Source of the DNA: a bacterium
Lineage (GTDB): Bacteria > JAHJDO01
DNA: 23,866 nt
Assembly: GCA_030611945.1 (NCBI GenBank)
Contig: JAUWOV010000018.1
Coordinates: 1 to 23,866, forward strand
Direction of reading: 5' to 3'
Shown: positions 1 to 7,021 of the stretch, piece by piece
Layout of the letters: the number at the start of each line of letters is the position of its first letter
Position numbering within the stretch: position 1 is the stretch's first letter
Translations under genes and position numbers: made by a program
Notes under the pieces: generated by a model
Told to the model about the DNA's origin: nothing
What the model saw: only the letters and a program-made list of their open reading frames with translations
The model's database searches: none

Positions 1-1425
1 GAAGCCTTGCCTAGCATAGCTTCAGTTTCAAGATTGGAACTTATAACCAAAGCCAGAGACAAACATCTAGGATTTTATATAAAAACAGTTGGCGGGAGAA
101 TAGAAAAATCTCAAGTAACAGGCTGCGCTGATGGAACAACAGTAAGGGTTGAAGACCTGTTTTTCAACACACTTCCCAGACGCAAGTTCCTGAAATCAGA
201 AGCAACAGAGATGTCGCATATTCTGAATGCTGTAACATTTGAAGCGCTCGCTAGGCCTGCTATATACTTTAGGCTTGTTCATGATAGACGTGAACTTATT
301 AATATAGGGCCGTCTCAAAATCTCTTAAAAAGAATAACATCCCTTTTTGGAGAACAAATATCAAATAATCTGCTGCCCATAGAAGGAGGAAACGATCTTT
401 TAAATATCTACGGATTTATTTCCAAACCAGAGGAAACACGTGCCAATAGAAACAACCAGTTGATATTCATAAATAAACGATGCGCCCATAATAAATCTAT
501 ATCTCACAGCATATACGAAGCCTATCATGCACTAGTGCCAAGAGGCAGATTCCCGGTAGTCTTCATTTTTATAGATACACCCCCTGCTGCTATTGATGTG
601 AATATCCATCCTACAAAGGATGAAGTAAAATTCTTTAAGGAAAATATTGTGCGTACACTGGTTAAAGAAGCAGTAAAGCAGGCTTTAAGCAGTTCTGATT
701 TAAGTCATGGACTTTTTCTGGAGCATGAAAAAACTACTGAAACAGAGCAAGAACATGAAATTAAAGAGGCAATAGGCAAGTACATAGTCAAACAAAAAAT
801 GGGAGAACAAAAAGTTCCTGAATTTAATTTCTCAAAAGTAAGTAAAAGCACCATTCCTCCAAAATATATACAGGTTTTTGAAACATATATAATTACGCAG
901 TTTAACGGGCATGTTGTAATTATTGATCAGCATGCTGCTCATGAGCGTATTGTTTATGAAAAATTAGCTAGAGATCAGTCTCTTTACAAGGTAGAATCCC
1001 AGGGGCTTTTAATTGATGAAACGCTTAATCTCAGTTACAGGCAGGCAGTAATACTTGAGAAATATTTGGACTATTTTAAATCCCTTGGTTTTCAGATAGA
1101 ACCTTTTGGGAAAAATACCTTCAGTATACATTCAATACCGGCGATTTTAAAAAAGGCTAATCCTGCGCAGGTGATTTCCGATGTTTTGGATGAGATTATA
1201 GAGAGCGAAAAAGCTAAAACCATAGGAGACATAACAGAAGAATTGATAAAGTTAATAGCGTGTCATAGTGCAATTAGAGCTGGAGCTAAGCTTCGGAAAG
1301 AGGAAGCAGAATCACTACTCCGTCAGCTTTTCAATACGCAAAAACCCTACACATGCCCTCACGGAAGACCTACAATTATCAAGCTGTCAAAGCATGAATT
1401 AGAAAAAAAATTCAAGAGAGTTTAG
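1..1425 (+). CDS. mutL: DNA mismatch repair protein MutL, 5'-truncated by the window edge
   Basis: The reading frame is open from base 1 and begins inside the conserved GHKL ATPase motif (E-A-L-P-S-I-A-S-V), which normally follows F-R-G. Roughly the first 95 residues therefore lie outside the window, and the in-frame TTG at base 7 is not a real start. 474 residues are visible: the rest of the ATPase/transducer region, a linker near residues 225-280, and the C-terminal dimerisation domain. The endonuclease motif DQHAAHERIVYE (from about residue 309) fits DQHA(X)2E(X)4E. ACHSAIRAG (about 420) and CPHGRP (about 452) complete the metal site. The protein should therefore be a nicking-type MutL, as in bacteria without MutH, acting with MutS in mismatch repair. 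It converges on gspM with 27 bases between the stop codons. Confidence 0.96.
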   Translation, partial: EALPSIASVSRLELITKARDKHLGFYIKTVGGRIEKSQVTGCADGTTVRVEDLFFNTLPRRKFLKSEATEMSHILNAVTFEALARPAIYFRLVHDRRELINIGPSQNLLKRITSLFGEQISNNLLPIEGGNDLLNIYGFISKPEETRANRNNQLIFINKRCAHNKSISHSIYEAYHALVPRGRFPVVFIFIDTPPAAIDVNIHPTKDEVKFFKENIVRTLVKEAVKQALSSSDLSHGLFLEHEKTTETEQEHEIKEAIGKYIVKQKMGEQKVPEFNFSKVSKSTIPPKYIQVFETYIITQFNGHVVIIDQHAAHERIVYEKLARDQSLYKVESQGLLIDETLNLSYRQAVILEKYLDYFKSLGFQIEPFGKNTFSIHSIPAILKKANPAQVISDVLDEIIESEKAKTIGDITEELIKLIACHSAIRAGAKLRKEEAESLLRQLFNTQKPYTCPHGRPTIIKLSKHELEKKFKRV

Positions 1426-1427
1426 TC

Positions 1428-1454
1428 AACCTTTGGATATTCAAAACAAAGGTT
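1428..1454. terminator. Hairpin between convergent mutL and gspM ends
   Basis: AACCTTTG (1428-1435) is exactly complementary to CAAAGGTT (1447-1454), with an 11-base loop. It sits between the two convergent stop codons and overlaps the gspM stop. There is no clear T-run on either side, so a bidirectional terminator is plausible but weakly supported. Confidence 0.3.
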
Positions 1455-2010
1455 ATGACAGTATTAAGACCTTCCCAATACTTAAGGTGCTTCTTATAAT
1501 ATTGGAATTCATTTCCTTAGCTTTTAGTTTTATTTGTTTCACCTTGAGTATTTGGGAACAAGTCTGGATATTATAGATAAATTGAACAAGCGAGAACATC
1601 TGAGCTTCGCATTCAACCTCAACAGCCAATTTTTTATATCCTTCCTTTTCTCCTGACTTATCAGTGAATGACACAGGCTTCATATTCAAGATACGTACAT
1701 GATTATTTCTTGCAGCAGATTCTATTTCGCGGAAAATTTTGGCTATCTCCTTTTCATCAGAGCCTTTCCGCTTCACTCTATCAGCATAAACCTCATACTC
1801 AGAGAAAACTTTTTTCCTGTTTTTTACAGCTCTAATATTCTTCGTTAAAATCATTCTCTTTATCTGAATTTCCTTATTCGCCTTTACCCATTTCTTGGCT
1901 ACAGGTTCAAATATAAAATTATACAGTAATGCGCATGCAATAATCGCCGCGCAAAGGTAAAAAACGCCTTTCTCTCTCTTTGAAAGCGCAGCCATGGATT
2001 TTATTAACAT
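1453..2010 (-). CDS. gspM: GspM/PilO-like inner-membrane platform protein
   Basis: A 185-residue protein with a short cytoplasmic N-terminus, one membrane segment (about residues 17-35), a charged coiled-coil stretch (about 38-85) and a C-terminal ferredoxin-like domain. This is the architecture of T2S GspM and type IV pilus PilO. In the T2S machine GspM pairs with GspL in the inner membrane and links the ATPase to the pseudopilus. It starts 4 bases after the upstream gspL stop, so the two are co-transcribed. A GAGAG-like sequence precedes the ATG. It is the last gene of the secretion operon, converging on mutL. Sequence identity to classical GspM is low, and the call rests on architecture and gene order. 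Confidence 0.75.
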   Translation of the reverse strand: MLIKSMAALSKREKGVFYLCAAIIACALLYNFIFEPVAKKWVKANKEIQIKRMILTKNIRAVKNRKKVFSEYEVYADRVKRKGSDEKEIAKIFREIESAARNNHVRILNMKPVSFTDKSGEKEGYKKLAVEVECEAQMFSLVQFIYNIQTCSQILKVKQIKLKAKEMNSNIIRSTLSIGKVLILS

Positions 2011-2014
2011 TATT

Positions 2015-3433
2015 TTAACTCTCTATTTCACATTGAATGTAAAAATCCGCAACTTCTATATTGCGAAGCCGTCGCATGTTAGAAGATTTTAATTGAACAT
2101 TCTTGAAATAAGCCGACTTTTCCAGTATATCTATGAGCCCTAACGCATCGGATAATGCCTTAGACTGCCCTTTTATTTTAAGAGTATTGTTGAGCTGGTA
2201 ATCGAGGGTTGAGAAGGAAATAGTATCAGGAATTATCTTATGCAGTTCATGCAGAATATCCAAACATGAGTTTTTAGTATTTATTTGTTTCTTTATAACA
2301 CGCAGCCTTTTAGCGCGCTTATTAACTTCTTTGGCGATCGGATTAGTCTTCTTAATCTCTATATCCAGCCGTTTCAGGGTATTCTGTTTGTCATAAATGT
2401 TTCTCATAAAAATACCTAAAATAAGAAGTAATATACCAACGCATTGAGAGACTAGAACAAGATAACGTTTTCGCTTTTCTCTGATTCGCTTCTGCGTTTT
2501 TATTTCATCCGGTAAAACATTAAGCAGAACATTAGGAAAGTTCCCAATCAAGCCTATAATTGAACACAAAGAAATTCCACATTGATTTGCAATAGAAAAT
2601 TTTTGTTTATGCAATGTTAAGTTTCCTGCAGGATTAAATATTTCCACAGACATGTCAAAACTCTTGGACAAATTCTCCTTCAGTTTATTATGAACTTTCC
2701 CGCTTACAAAAATGCCTGTTATCTCTTTATTTCGTCCAGAGGACGATTGTCCTCTGGACAAGTCCTTGTTATAGGAATTAAGAGACTTTGTTATTTCTTC
2801 TAAAAGAGATTCCTGCGTTCTGTTCTCAGGCAGAGAAACATTCCTCGTCCAAACTAATTCTCCGTTAAATATAACTTGAATATCAACTGAGAACATATCT
2901 ATATCAATGAAGGCAACCGGTTGATTTTTTCCAGGATGTTTTTTGATAAAAGCAGAGGCTGCAGCTTGAGAACTTAATTCAATGTATTCCGGATTTAATT
3001 TCAGGTCCCTTAATAACTCAAGCTGCTTGTTTATAACATCCCGATGAACAAGAACTAGCATTACTCTGGAATAACCATCCTTATTGCTTCCTATAACCTT
3101 AAAAGCTGTAACAAGTTCCTCTTTAGAATACGGAAGCTGTTTTTCAGCCTGGAACTGAACCATACGCGCTATTTCCCTTTTACTAACTGACGGCAGGTTT
3201 AAATATCTGATTGTTACAAGACTCCTCGGAATACAAGCTATAACCTTTTTAGGCTTGATCTTTAGTTTATTGATCATATGCTTAAGCTTTGCTGACTTTT
3301 CATCATCACTTGTAGCTTTCTCTGCTGTAAGAGATATAATTTTTATTTCGGATTTCCTTCCCTCCGGTATGCCTTGAATAACTTTTATGCTGTTTTGCCC
3401 TATTTCAATTCCTGTAATTACACGCCTTTTCAT
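2015..3433 (-). CDS. gspL: GspL-type platform protein (PilM-PilN fusion)
   Basis: 472 residues from ATG 3433. Residues 1-300 form an actin-like PilM/GspL cytoplasmic domain: it begins TGIEIGQNSIKV and contains IPRSLVTIRYLNLPS and MVQFQAEKQLPYS, all typical of this family. One membrane segment lies at about 323-343. A PilN/GspL periplasmic domain follows, with a coiled coil at about 345-385 and then the ferredoxin-like part. The protein binds the N-terminus of the GspE ATPase and the GspM partner. An open frame continues upstream to 3580, but that stretch translates intergenic repeat sequence (IYAKARSMVCRLW and similar), so it is excluded. No good ribosome site precedes 3433. A perfect hairpin lies inside the coding region and encodes residues 225-234. 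gspL is separated from gspK by a 2.5-kb accessory island. Confidence 0.85.
   Translation of the reverse strand: MKRRVITGIEIGQNSIKVIQGIPEGRKSEIKIISLTAEKATSDDEKSAKLKHMINKLKIKPKKVIACIPRSLVTIRYLNLPSVSKREIARMVQFQAEKQLPYSKEELVTAFKVIGSNKDGYSRVMLVLVHRDVINKQLELLRDLKLNPEYIELSSQAAASAFIKKHPGKNQPVAFIDIDMFSVDIQVIFNGELVWTRNVSLPENRTQESLLEEITKSLNSYNKDLSRGQSSSGRNKEITGIFVSGKVHNKLKENLSKSFDMSVEIFNPAGNLTLHKQKFSIANQCGISLCSIIGLIGNFPNVLLNVLPDEIKTQKRIREKRKRYLVLVSQCVGILLLILGIFMRNIYDKQNTLKRLDIEIKKTNPIAKEVNKRAKRLRVIKKQINTKNSCLDILHELHKIIPDTISFSTLDYQLNNTLKIKGQSKALSDALGLIDILEKSAYFKNVQLKSSNMRRLRNIEVADFYIQCEIES
2734..2759. repeat. Perfect palindrome inside the gspL coding region
   Basis: GTCCAGAGGAC (2734-2744) and GTCCTCTGGAC (2749-2759) form a perfect 11-bp stem around the tetraloop GATT. 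It encodes the low-complexity residues LSRGQSSSGR (225-234 of GspL), probably a surface loop of the actin-like domain. Its form suggests a small palindromic element that inserted in frame. Confidence 0.6.
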
Positions 3434-3566
3434 TAAGTTAGACCACAGACGACAGACCATAGACCGTGCCTTCGCATAAATCCGAAATCCGAATATCGAA
3501 ATCTTTGAACAATGGGTTTCAACCCCTTGTTTCAACTTTTTTTGAGCATTTGTATTTTTGCCATTT
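3434..3566. repeat. Composite of interspersed repeats upstream of gspL
   Basis: Three repeat types lie side by side. GACCACAGAC-GACAGACCAT-AGACC (3441-3465) is a degenerate tandem of a GTCTRTGGTC-like unit. AAATCCGAAATCCGAA and following bases (3478-3504) plus TTTTGAGCATTTGTATTTTT (about 3541-3560) match both ends of the family also seen at 7684, 9061 and 23235. A palindrome (3508-3531) is inserted between them. The region is open on the minus strand and would add 49 false residues to GspL. Confidence 0.7.
3508..3531. repeat. Palindromic repeat, left border of the accessory island
   Basis: AACAATGGGTT-TC-AACCCCTTGTT folds as a stem of 11 positions with one mismatch (T3513/C3526) and a two-base loop. 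A sequence-related copy in inverted orientation lies at 5996-6019, on the other side of the hicBA/XRE/response-regulator island. Confidence 0.65.
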
Positions 3567-3605
3567 AAGAAGCATAGCACATAGTAAATAAATCCTCAAC
3601 AATGT

Positions 3606-3634
3606 TTGAAATAGCTTATGGTTTCTGATAGAGT
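3606..3634 (+). promoter_or_regulatory. Putative hicBA promoter
   Basis: TTGAAA (3606-3611), a 17-base spacer, then TAGAGT (3629-3634), about 40 bases before the predicted hicB start. The -35 is good (5/6) but the -10 is weak (4/6). Confidence 0.3.
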
Positions 3635-3678
3635 AGAGTTAAGAAAGATAGAGCGTTTTCAAATTGGAGGTAATTCTT

Positions 3679-3963
3679 ATGGAGAACATAATTGTAAGAG
3701 TAGAGATATTTGAGGAAAACGACCAATATGTTGCCCTTTCTCCAGAACTAAATGTTTCAAGTTTTGGAGATACTCCTAAAAAAGCTAAAGCAAGTCTGTC
3801 TGAGGCAATTTCTCTATTCGTTGAAGAATGCGAGAGAATGGGAACCTTGAATGAAATTCTGGAAGAGGCAGGTTTTACCCATTTTACAAATCCAGTTCAT
3901 GAATGGGTAGCTCCTGAACCTTTGGCTATCGAAGAACTTAAAATAGAACATGTTGCCGTCTGA
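3679..3963 (+). CDS. hicB: HicB-family antitoxin
   Basis: 94 residues from ATG 3679, chosen because GGAGG (3666-3670) sits 8 bases before it; the in-frame TTG at 3664 overlaps that ribosome site. Residues 3-60 have the partial RNase H-like HicB fold (IIVRVEIFEENDQYVALSPEL, followed by GDTPKKAKASLSEAISLFVEE). The C-terminus (HEWVAPEPLAIEELKI) shows no evident DNA-binding domain, so autoregulation of the kind seen with full-length HicB is doubtful. By family knowledge it neutralises the HicA toxin encoded next. The hicA ATG overlaps the hicB stop (TGATG), implying translational coupling. Antitoxin-first order is the reverse of the classical hicA-hicB arrangement. Confidence 0.85.
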   Translation: MENIIVRVEIFEENDQYVALSPELNVSSFGDTPKKAKASLSEAISLFVEECERMGTLNEILEEAGFTHFTNPVHEWVAPEPLAIEELKIEHVAV

Positions 3964-4199
3964 TGGCAAAACTTGTTCCCATTGATTACAGAAAACTTAT
4001 AAAGATTTTTGAATTGAAGGGATTCAGAATCAGCCGTCAAAAAGGAGACCATATCGCAATGACTAAGGCTGAGATAAAGAGACCTCTAATAATAAAGACA
4101 AGTCCCAAGAAAGTTTCTGTTACTCATATCAGAACTAACATGACTACAGCTCAAATGAGTCGTCAGCAATATTTTGAGTTCGTGGAAAAGGTTAAATAA
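3963..4199 (+). CDS. hicA: HicA-family mRNA interferase toxin
   Basis: 78 residues, of usual HicA size. The double-stranded-RNA-binding-like fold is recognisable from KLIKIFELKGFRISRQKGDHIAM, in which His30 of the GDH motif corresponds to the catalytic histidine of HicA ribonucleases. The rest of the domain (PLIIKTSPKKVSVTHIRTNM, then the C-terminal helix) is intact, so the toxin is probably active. It would cut mRNA when free of HicB. The start overlaps the hicB stop codon. The pair sits in the island that interrupts the secretion operon. Confidence 0.82.
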   Translation: MAKLVPIDYRKLIKIFELKGFRISRQKGDHIAMTKAEIKRPLIIKTSPKKVSVTHIRTNMTTAQMSRQQYFEFVEKVK

Positions 4200-4252
4200 G
4201 CAGCGAAAAACAACAATTGTATTATGTTATTTTAAAGTACAGCTTTAAATTG

Positions 4253-4357
4253 TCATAGCGTATTAATAATCTGCATAATTTTCAGGAAAGCTTTCTTTTT
4301 CTCTTTAGTAAGATTTTTCTCTCCTCTTTCAATCGCTCCCAAATATTTATAATCCAT
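4253..4357 (-). pseudogene. Remnant of an XRE-family regulator
   Basis: The minus strand encodes MDYKYLGAIERGEKNLTKEK and continues to a stop after 34 codons. This matches the recognition half of the helix-turn-helix in the intact regulator at 4439-4783 (MHYTYVGAIERGERNLSLSA). The first half of the domain and the C-terminal region are missing. An in-frame TAA lies a few codons upstream, and a long hairpin starts 6 bases beyond the truncated end. It is best read as a broken paralogue that diverged from its neighbour. A short functional peptide cannot be excluded but has no ribosome site I can see. Confidence 0.65.
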
Positions 4358-4362
4358 GAAGC

Positions 4363-4410
4363 AGGATTAAGGATTAAGTTTATAAGGTCTTTTGCTTAAT
4401 TCTTAATCCT
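4363..4410. repeat. Long hairpin at the break of the XRE remnant
   Basis: AGGATTAAGGATTAAG (4363-4378) pairs with CTTAATTCTTAATCCT (4395-4410) over 16 positions, with one G-T pair and a 16-base loop. It contains a tandem GGATTAA unit. It sits exactly where the XRE remnant loses homology, so it probably inserted there or marks the deletion. Confidence 0.55.
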
Positions 4411-4438
4411 TATGACTTGATACTGAAATATTTATCTA

Positions 4439-4783
4439 TCAGCTTTTAGACAAACGAAGGATTTCTTTTATGACTTTTGAAACTATCAGGAGAGTTTTGG
4501 TATCCAGCGAAGTAAGCAATCTCATAATCTCCGCTCCTAGCAGTTCACTCTTATTAGCGGTTCTTTTAAAAGTGTCAAAGATAAAAAGTTCCGAGATATT
4601 TACTTGCAGCCCTTTAGCAATTTTTTTAATAGCGCTAAGGGAGAGGTTACGTTCACCCCTTTCTATGGCACCGACATATGTATAATGCATATCTGCTTTT
4701 TCAGCCAATTTTTCTTGGGAAAGTCCTTGAGCTTTTCTCAAACCTCTTATCCTGTTCCCGAATTGAAAGAGTAACTTGTCCAT
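4439..4783 (-). CDS. XRE-family transcriptional regulator
   Basis: 114 residues. Residues 7-66 form a Cro/CI-type helix-turn-helix (IRGLRKAQGLSQEKLAEKAD, then YVGAIERGERNLSL and IKKIAKGLQVNISELF). Residues 70-114 are a short helical C-terminus that may mediate dimerisation. A GAGGTG ribosome site precedes the ATG by about 6 bases. A perfect TATAAT (plus-strand 4803-4808) lies upstream without a clear -35. It is divergent from the response-regulator operon and shares a 140-base control region containing 18-base direct repeats. It could control that operon, itself or hicBA. Neighbouring HicB seems to lack a DNA-binding domain, which makes the last option attractive but unproven. Confidence 0.85.
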   Translation of the reverse strand: MDKLLFQFGNRIRGLRKAQGLSQEKLAEKADMHYTYVGAIERGERNLSLSAIKKIAKGLQVNISELFIFDTFKRTANKSELLGAEIMRLLTSLDTKTLLIVSKVIKEILRLSKS

Positions 4784-4855
4784 GAATTCACCTCACAAAA
4801 TTATTATAAAAATTAAAGGCATATATTGACACAGATGATGTATGGTAATTTCTGC

Positions 4856-4910
4856 TTGACCAAAGACTATGTGTAATATATTATTGGCAAATAAAGACTA
4901 TGTGTAGTAT
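4856..4910 (+). promoter_or_regulatory. Promoter with two direct-repeat operator candidates
   Basis: TTGACC (4856-4861), a 17-base spacer and TATTAT (4879-4884) make a credible promoter for the response-regulator operon. AAAGACTATGTGTAATAT (4862-4879) lies in the spacer and touches the -10. AAAGACTATGTGTAGTAT (4893-4910), differing by one base, covers the expected transcription start. Their 31-base offset is about three helical turns, as expected for a repressor binding the same face of the DNA. Confidence 0.5.
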
Positions 4911-4926
4911 AAATTGGGAAAAAATA

Positions 4927-5352
4927 ATGACGCAACCAAAAAGGAAACATCATGACCCACAATCAGCCGTAGCAAGTGGGAAAAAGAGAATACTTTATAT
5001 TGACGATGAGAAGGATTTCTTGTTGCTCACCAAGATCAGGCTGGAAAGAAGTAGAGAGTTCGAGGTCATTACCACTACTGACCCTAAAGAAGGTATGGAA
5101 TTAGCCAAAAAACACAAGCTGGATTTAATTCTCATGGATGTCATAATGCCAGGGCTGGGAGGTGGTCGAGTAGCAGAGATTTTGCTTAGCGACGTACAAA
5201 CCAAGAGTATTCCCATCTTATTTTATTCCGCTTTGGTTAATGATATCAGCACAGAGAATGGGAAATTACGGAAGATAGGCGGGCGGGATTTTATATCCAA
5301 AACTGTGGGCTACCATGAACTTGTAAGGCGTATCAAGGAGGTCTTGTGCTAG
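4927..5352 (+). CDS. Stand-alone response regulator receiver protein
   Basis: 141 residues from ATG 4927; an in-frame ATG at 4900 falls inside a direct repeat and is less likely. After an about 18-residue lysine-rich N-terminus comes a single receiver (CheY-like) domain: KRILYIDDEKDF carries the acidic pair, LILMDVIMPG the phosphoacceptor Asp, ILFYSA the conserved Ser, and DFISK the conserved Lys. There is no output domain, so it should signal through a protein partner. No histidine kinase is in the window. The zinc-ribbon and membrane-protein genes follow immediately, spaced 3 bases and overlapping respectively. They are the obvious candidates for a shared pathway, though that is inference. 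Confidence 0.87.
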   Translation: MTQPKRKHHDPQSAVASGKKRILYIDDEKDFLLLTKIRLERSREFEVITTTDPKEGMELAKKHKLDLILMDVIMPGLGGGRVAEILLSDVQTKSIPILFYSALVNDISTENGKLRKIGGRDFISKTVGYHELVRRIKEVLC

Positions 5353-5355
5353 CTT

Positions 5356-5703
5356 GTGGAGGATGTAAGAAAAAGAGCAAGCGGTGAGGTAGGAATAATA
5401 AGAAATGCAGACTTGCAAGAGGAAAGGTTGTTTGCCGAAATGTTTAGACAAGTTTATGAGATGTTCAAGAAATTAAAAAGGATCAAGGTTTCTAAAAGAC
5501 CGATGATTTGTCCACAATGCAGGAACAAAAATACATATTTAATGAAAAAGGAAAGCAAAGATTGGGAAGATATTAGTTTCGCATGGTATGGGTGCCGGGA
5601 TTGCAGCCATAAATTTATAAAAAAAGTGAAGGAATTGAAGAAAAATTTAAGACAGTTTCAAAAAGATATTCGTAATAGAAAATATGTGGAATCTGCGCAA
5701 TGA
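5356..5703 (+). CDS. Zinc-ribbon protein of unknown function
   Basis: 115 residues from GTG 5356. The next in-frame ATG encodes Met29, so the true start is uncertain. Residues 17-48 are basic and helical. Residues 52-83 form a four-cysteine zinc ribbon, CPQC then CRDC separated by 24 residues. The loop KDWEDISFAWYGC between the pairs resembles the TFIIS/RPB9-type ribbon in spacing. The tail (residues 87-112) is a lysine-rich coiled-coil-like helix. The fold suggests nucleic-acid or protein binding. I do not recognise the family. It is the middle gene of a three-gene operon, 3 bases after the response regulator and overlapping the next gene by ATGA. Confidence 0.7.
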   Translation: MEDVRKRASGEVGIIRNADLQEERLFAEMFRQVYEMFKKLKRIKVSKRPMICPQCRNKNTYLMKKESKDWEDISFAWYGCRDCSHKFIKKVKELKKNLRQFQKDIRNRKYVESAQ

Positions 5704-5888
5704 GCGGTAATTTTGAACTTTTCTATATAATTGTGACAAGTGCAATTGTTATTTTACTTCTTTTTTTAATAGTAAGTTTGGAAATTAGGATGCATATAAT
5801 TATGAAACAGCTTGAGAAAATATCGGGAAATGCTACTGAGTTTCTCAAGTTTGGGCTTACTCATTTCTCCAAGAGAGGCAAGAGATAA
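5700..5888 (+). CDS. Small single-span membrane protein
   Basis: 62 residues. One strongly hydrophobic segment (about residues 7-27, FYIIVTSAIVILLLFLIVSL) is followed by an amphipathic basic helix (RMHIIMKQLEKISGN) and a basic C-terminus (SKRGKR), predicting an N-out, C-in inner-membrane protein. The ATG overlaps the preceding stop (ATGA), strong evidence that it is translated with the zinc-ribbon gene. Its function is unknown. It may anchor the response-regulator/zinc-ribbon module to the membrane. Confidence 0.6.
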   Translation: MSGNFELFYIIVTSAIVILLLFLIVSLEIRMHIIMKQLEKISGNATEFLKFGLTHFSKRGKR

Positions 5889-5995
5889 AGTAACGATGCA
5901 GTTATCCAATGGTAACTCAGGAGGGCAAGGAAATGAAAAGATATACAAAGCAGTAATATAGAAAAAAGAAAATCACTAGAAAAATTCAAAAAGTG

Positions 5996-6019
5996 AACAA
6001 GGGGCTTCAGCCCATTGTT
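5996..6019. repeat. Palindromic repeat, right border of the accessory island
   Basis: AACAAGGGGCT-TC-AGCCCATTGTT pairs over 11 positions with one mismatch (G6001/A6014). It matches the palindrome at 3508-3531 in inverted orientation. It directly abuts the gspK stop and is followed by TTTT on the plus strand, so it may also terminate the response-regulator operon. Confidence 0.6.
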
Positions 6020-7021
6020 TTAGCTTTCATGCCAGTATTTTATCTTTATATTATCTTCTTCTCTTTGCAAAACAACATTCACTCTTTTTACAAGCTTACT
6101 ATTATTTAACACACTTGTCACATTTGCTGTAAAAACACTTGAATTTACTGTCAAGTATCCTGTTTCTATAAGAGTGGTCAATATGTGTACCTGCGTAGGC
6201 ATCAGTGGCTGATAACTATTTAGATTCGAGATAATACTCTCAATTGTCTTGAAAGAATATAAATCCTCTTCTCCTCCATCCTGGCTTCTGTAGCCCAAGA
6301 TTTGCTGCGCGAGCGTATCATCCATGCCAAGGCTCATAAAAACTTCTTCCCCCGCAGTGTTTATATTAATCTTCCCATCTCCATAAACTGTGATATATGG
6401 TTTCAGCTTTTTAAATATCTCAGCAGTAATTCCCCTTATCAAATACATCTCCTCCAAACATTCAATCAAATCATTTTTACAATGATAGGGCGCACTTAAC
6501 CCCTGATAGAAATCTTCTTCAGCATTCCCCACCCCAGTATCTGAATCAAGCCAGTCAACAATATAGTCTGCAATTTTTGTATCTATATCAAGTATCTCAA
6601 GAAGTTTTTTTATCTGGCTTAATCTAATTTCATCTTGAACACCATTTTTAGCAAGCTTATTAATATTTATCTTTCTCTCCTCGTCAATCATCCCATATAC
6701 GCTAGTCATGTCTTTATTATCATCTTCAATCTGATAACTAACTGTAAATGCGCCATCTCCTACACCTGCATTCTTAAATGCTTCAGGATTACTGCTCCAT
6801 GAATCATTAAGAGAGTCGTAAGTATTCTCCTCTTTGTCTCTATTTAATTCATAACAGGCTCTCTTGATGCCTGCCTTGCATATATATAAATTCTTGAGAC
6901 TGCTGATATGATACTTAGTAAGCTTTATACCAACAGCTGTGTGATGAGCAAAACTAATTGCCAAAAGAGAAAGAATAGCCAAAATCCACAAGGTTATGAT
7001 CAGGATAGAACCACGTTGCAT
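6020..7021 (-). CDS. gspK: GspK minor pseudopilin
   Basis: 333 residues from ATG 7021. The N-terminus MQRGSILIITLWILAILSLL is a type IV prepilin signal with cleavage after Gly4. Glu5 of the mature protein is absent, as usual for GspK. The large periplasmic domain contains the duplicated helical region with INKLAKNG (about 120) and the KININTAGEEVF motif characteristic of GspK. GspK caps the pseudopilus tip with GspI and GspJ. An upstream in-frame extension to 7093 would translate the GGCACATA repeat and is excluded. It is now the last gene of the main T2S block, because gspL/M lie beyond the accessory island. Confidence 0.9.
   Translation of the reverse strand: MQRGSILIITLWILAILSLLAISFAHHTAVGIKLTKYHISSLKNLYICKAGIKRACYELNRDKEENTYDSLNDSWSSNPEAFKNAGVGDGAFTVSYQIEDDNKDMTSVYGMIDEERKININKLAKNGVQDEIRLSQIKKLLEILDIDTKIADYIVDWLDSDTGVGNAEEDFYQGLSAPYHCKNDLIECLEEMYLIRGITAEIFKKLKPYITVYGDGKININTAGEEVFMSLGMDDTLAQQILGYRSQDGGEEDLYSFKTIESIISNLNSYQPLMPTQVHILTTLIETGYLTVNSSVFTANVTSVLNNSKLVKRVNVVLQREEDNIKIKYWHES

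Noticed and set aside
3434-3580. Upstream 49-residue extension of GspL
   Set aside because: It translates three intergenic repeats and precedes the start of the actin-like domain, so ATG 3433 is preferred.
5933-5956. Seven-codon frame MKRYTKQ after a good GGAGGG ribosome site
   Set aside because: The site is convincing, but the product is too short to support and no homologue or downstream gene on this strand makes it a leader.
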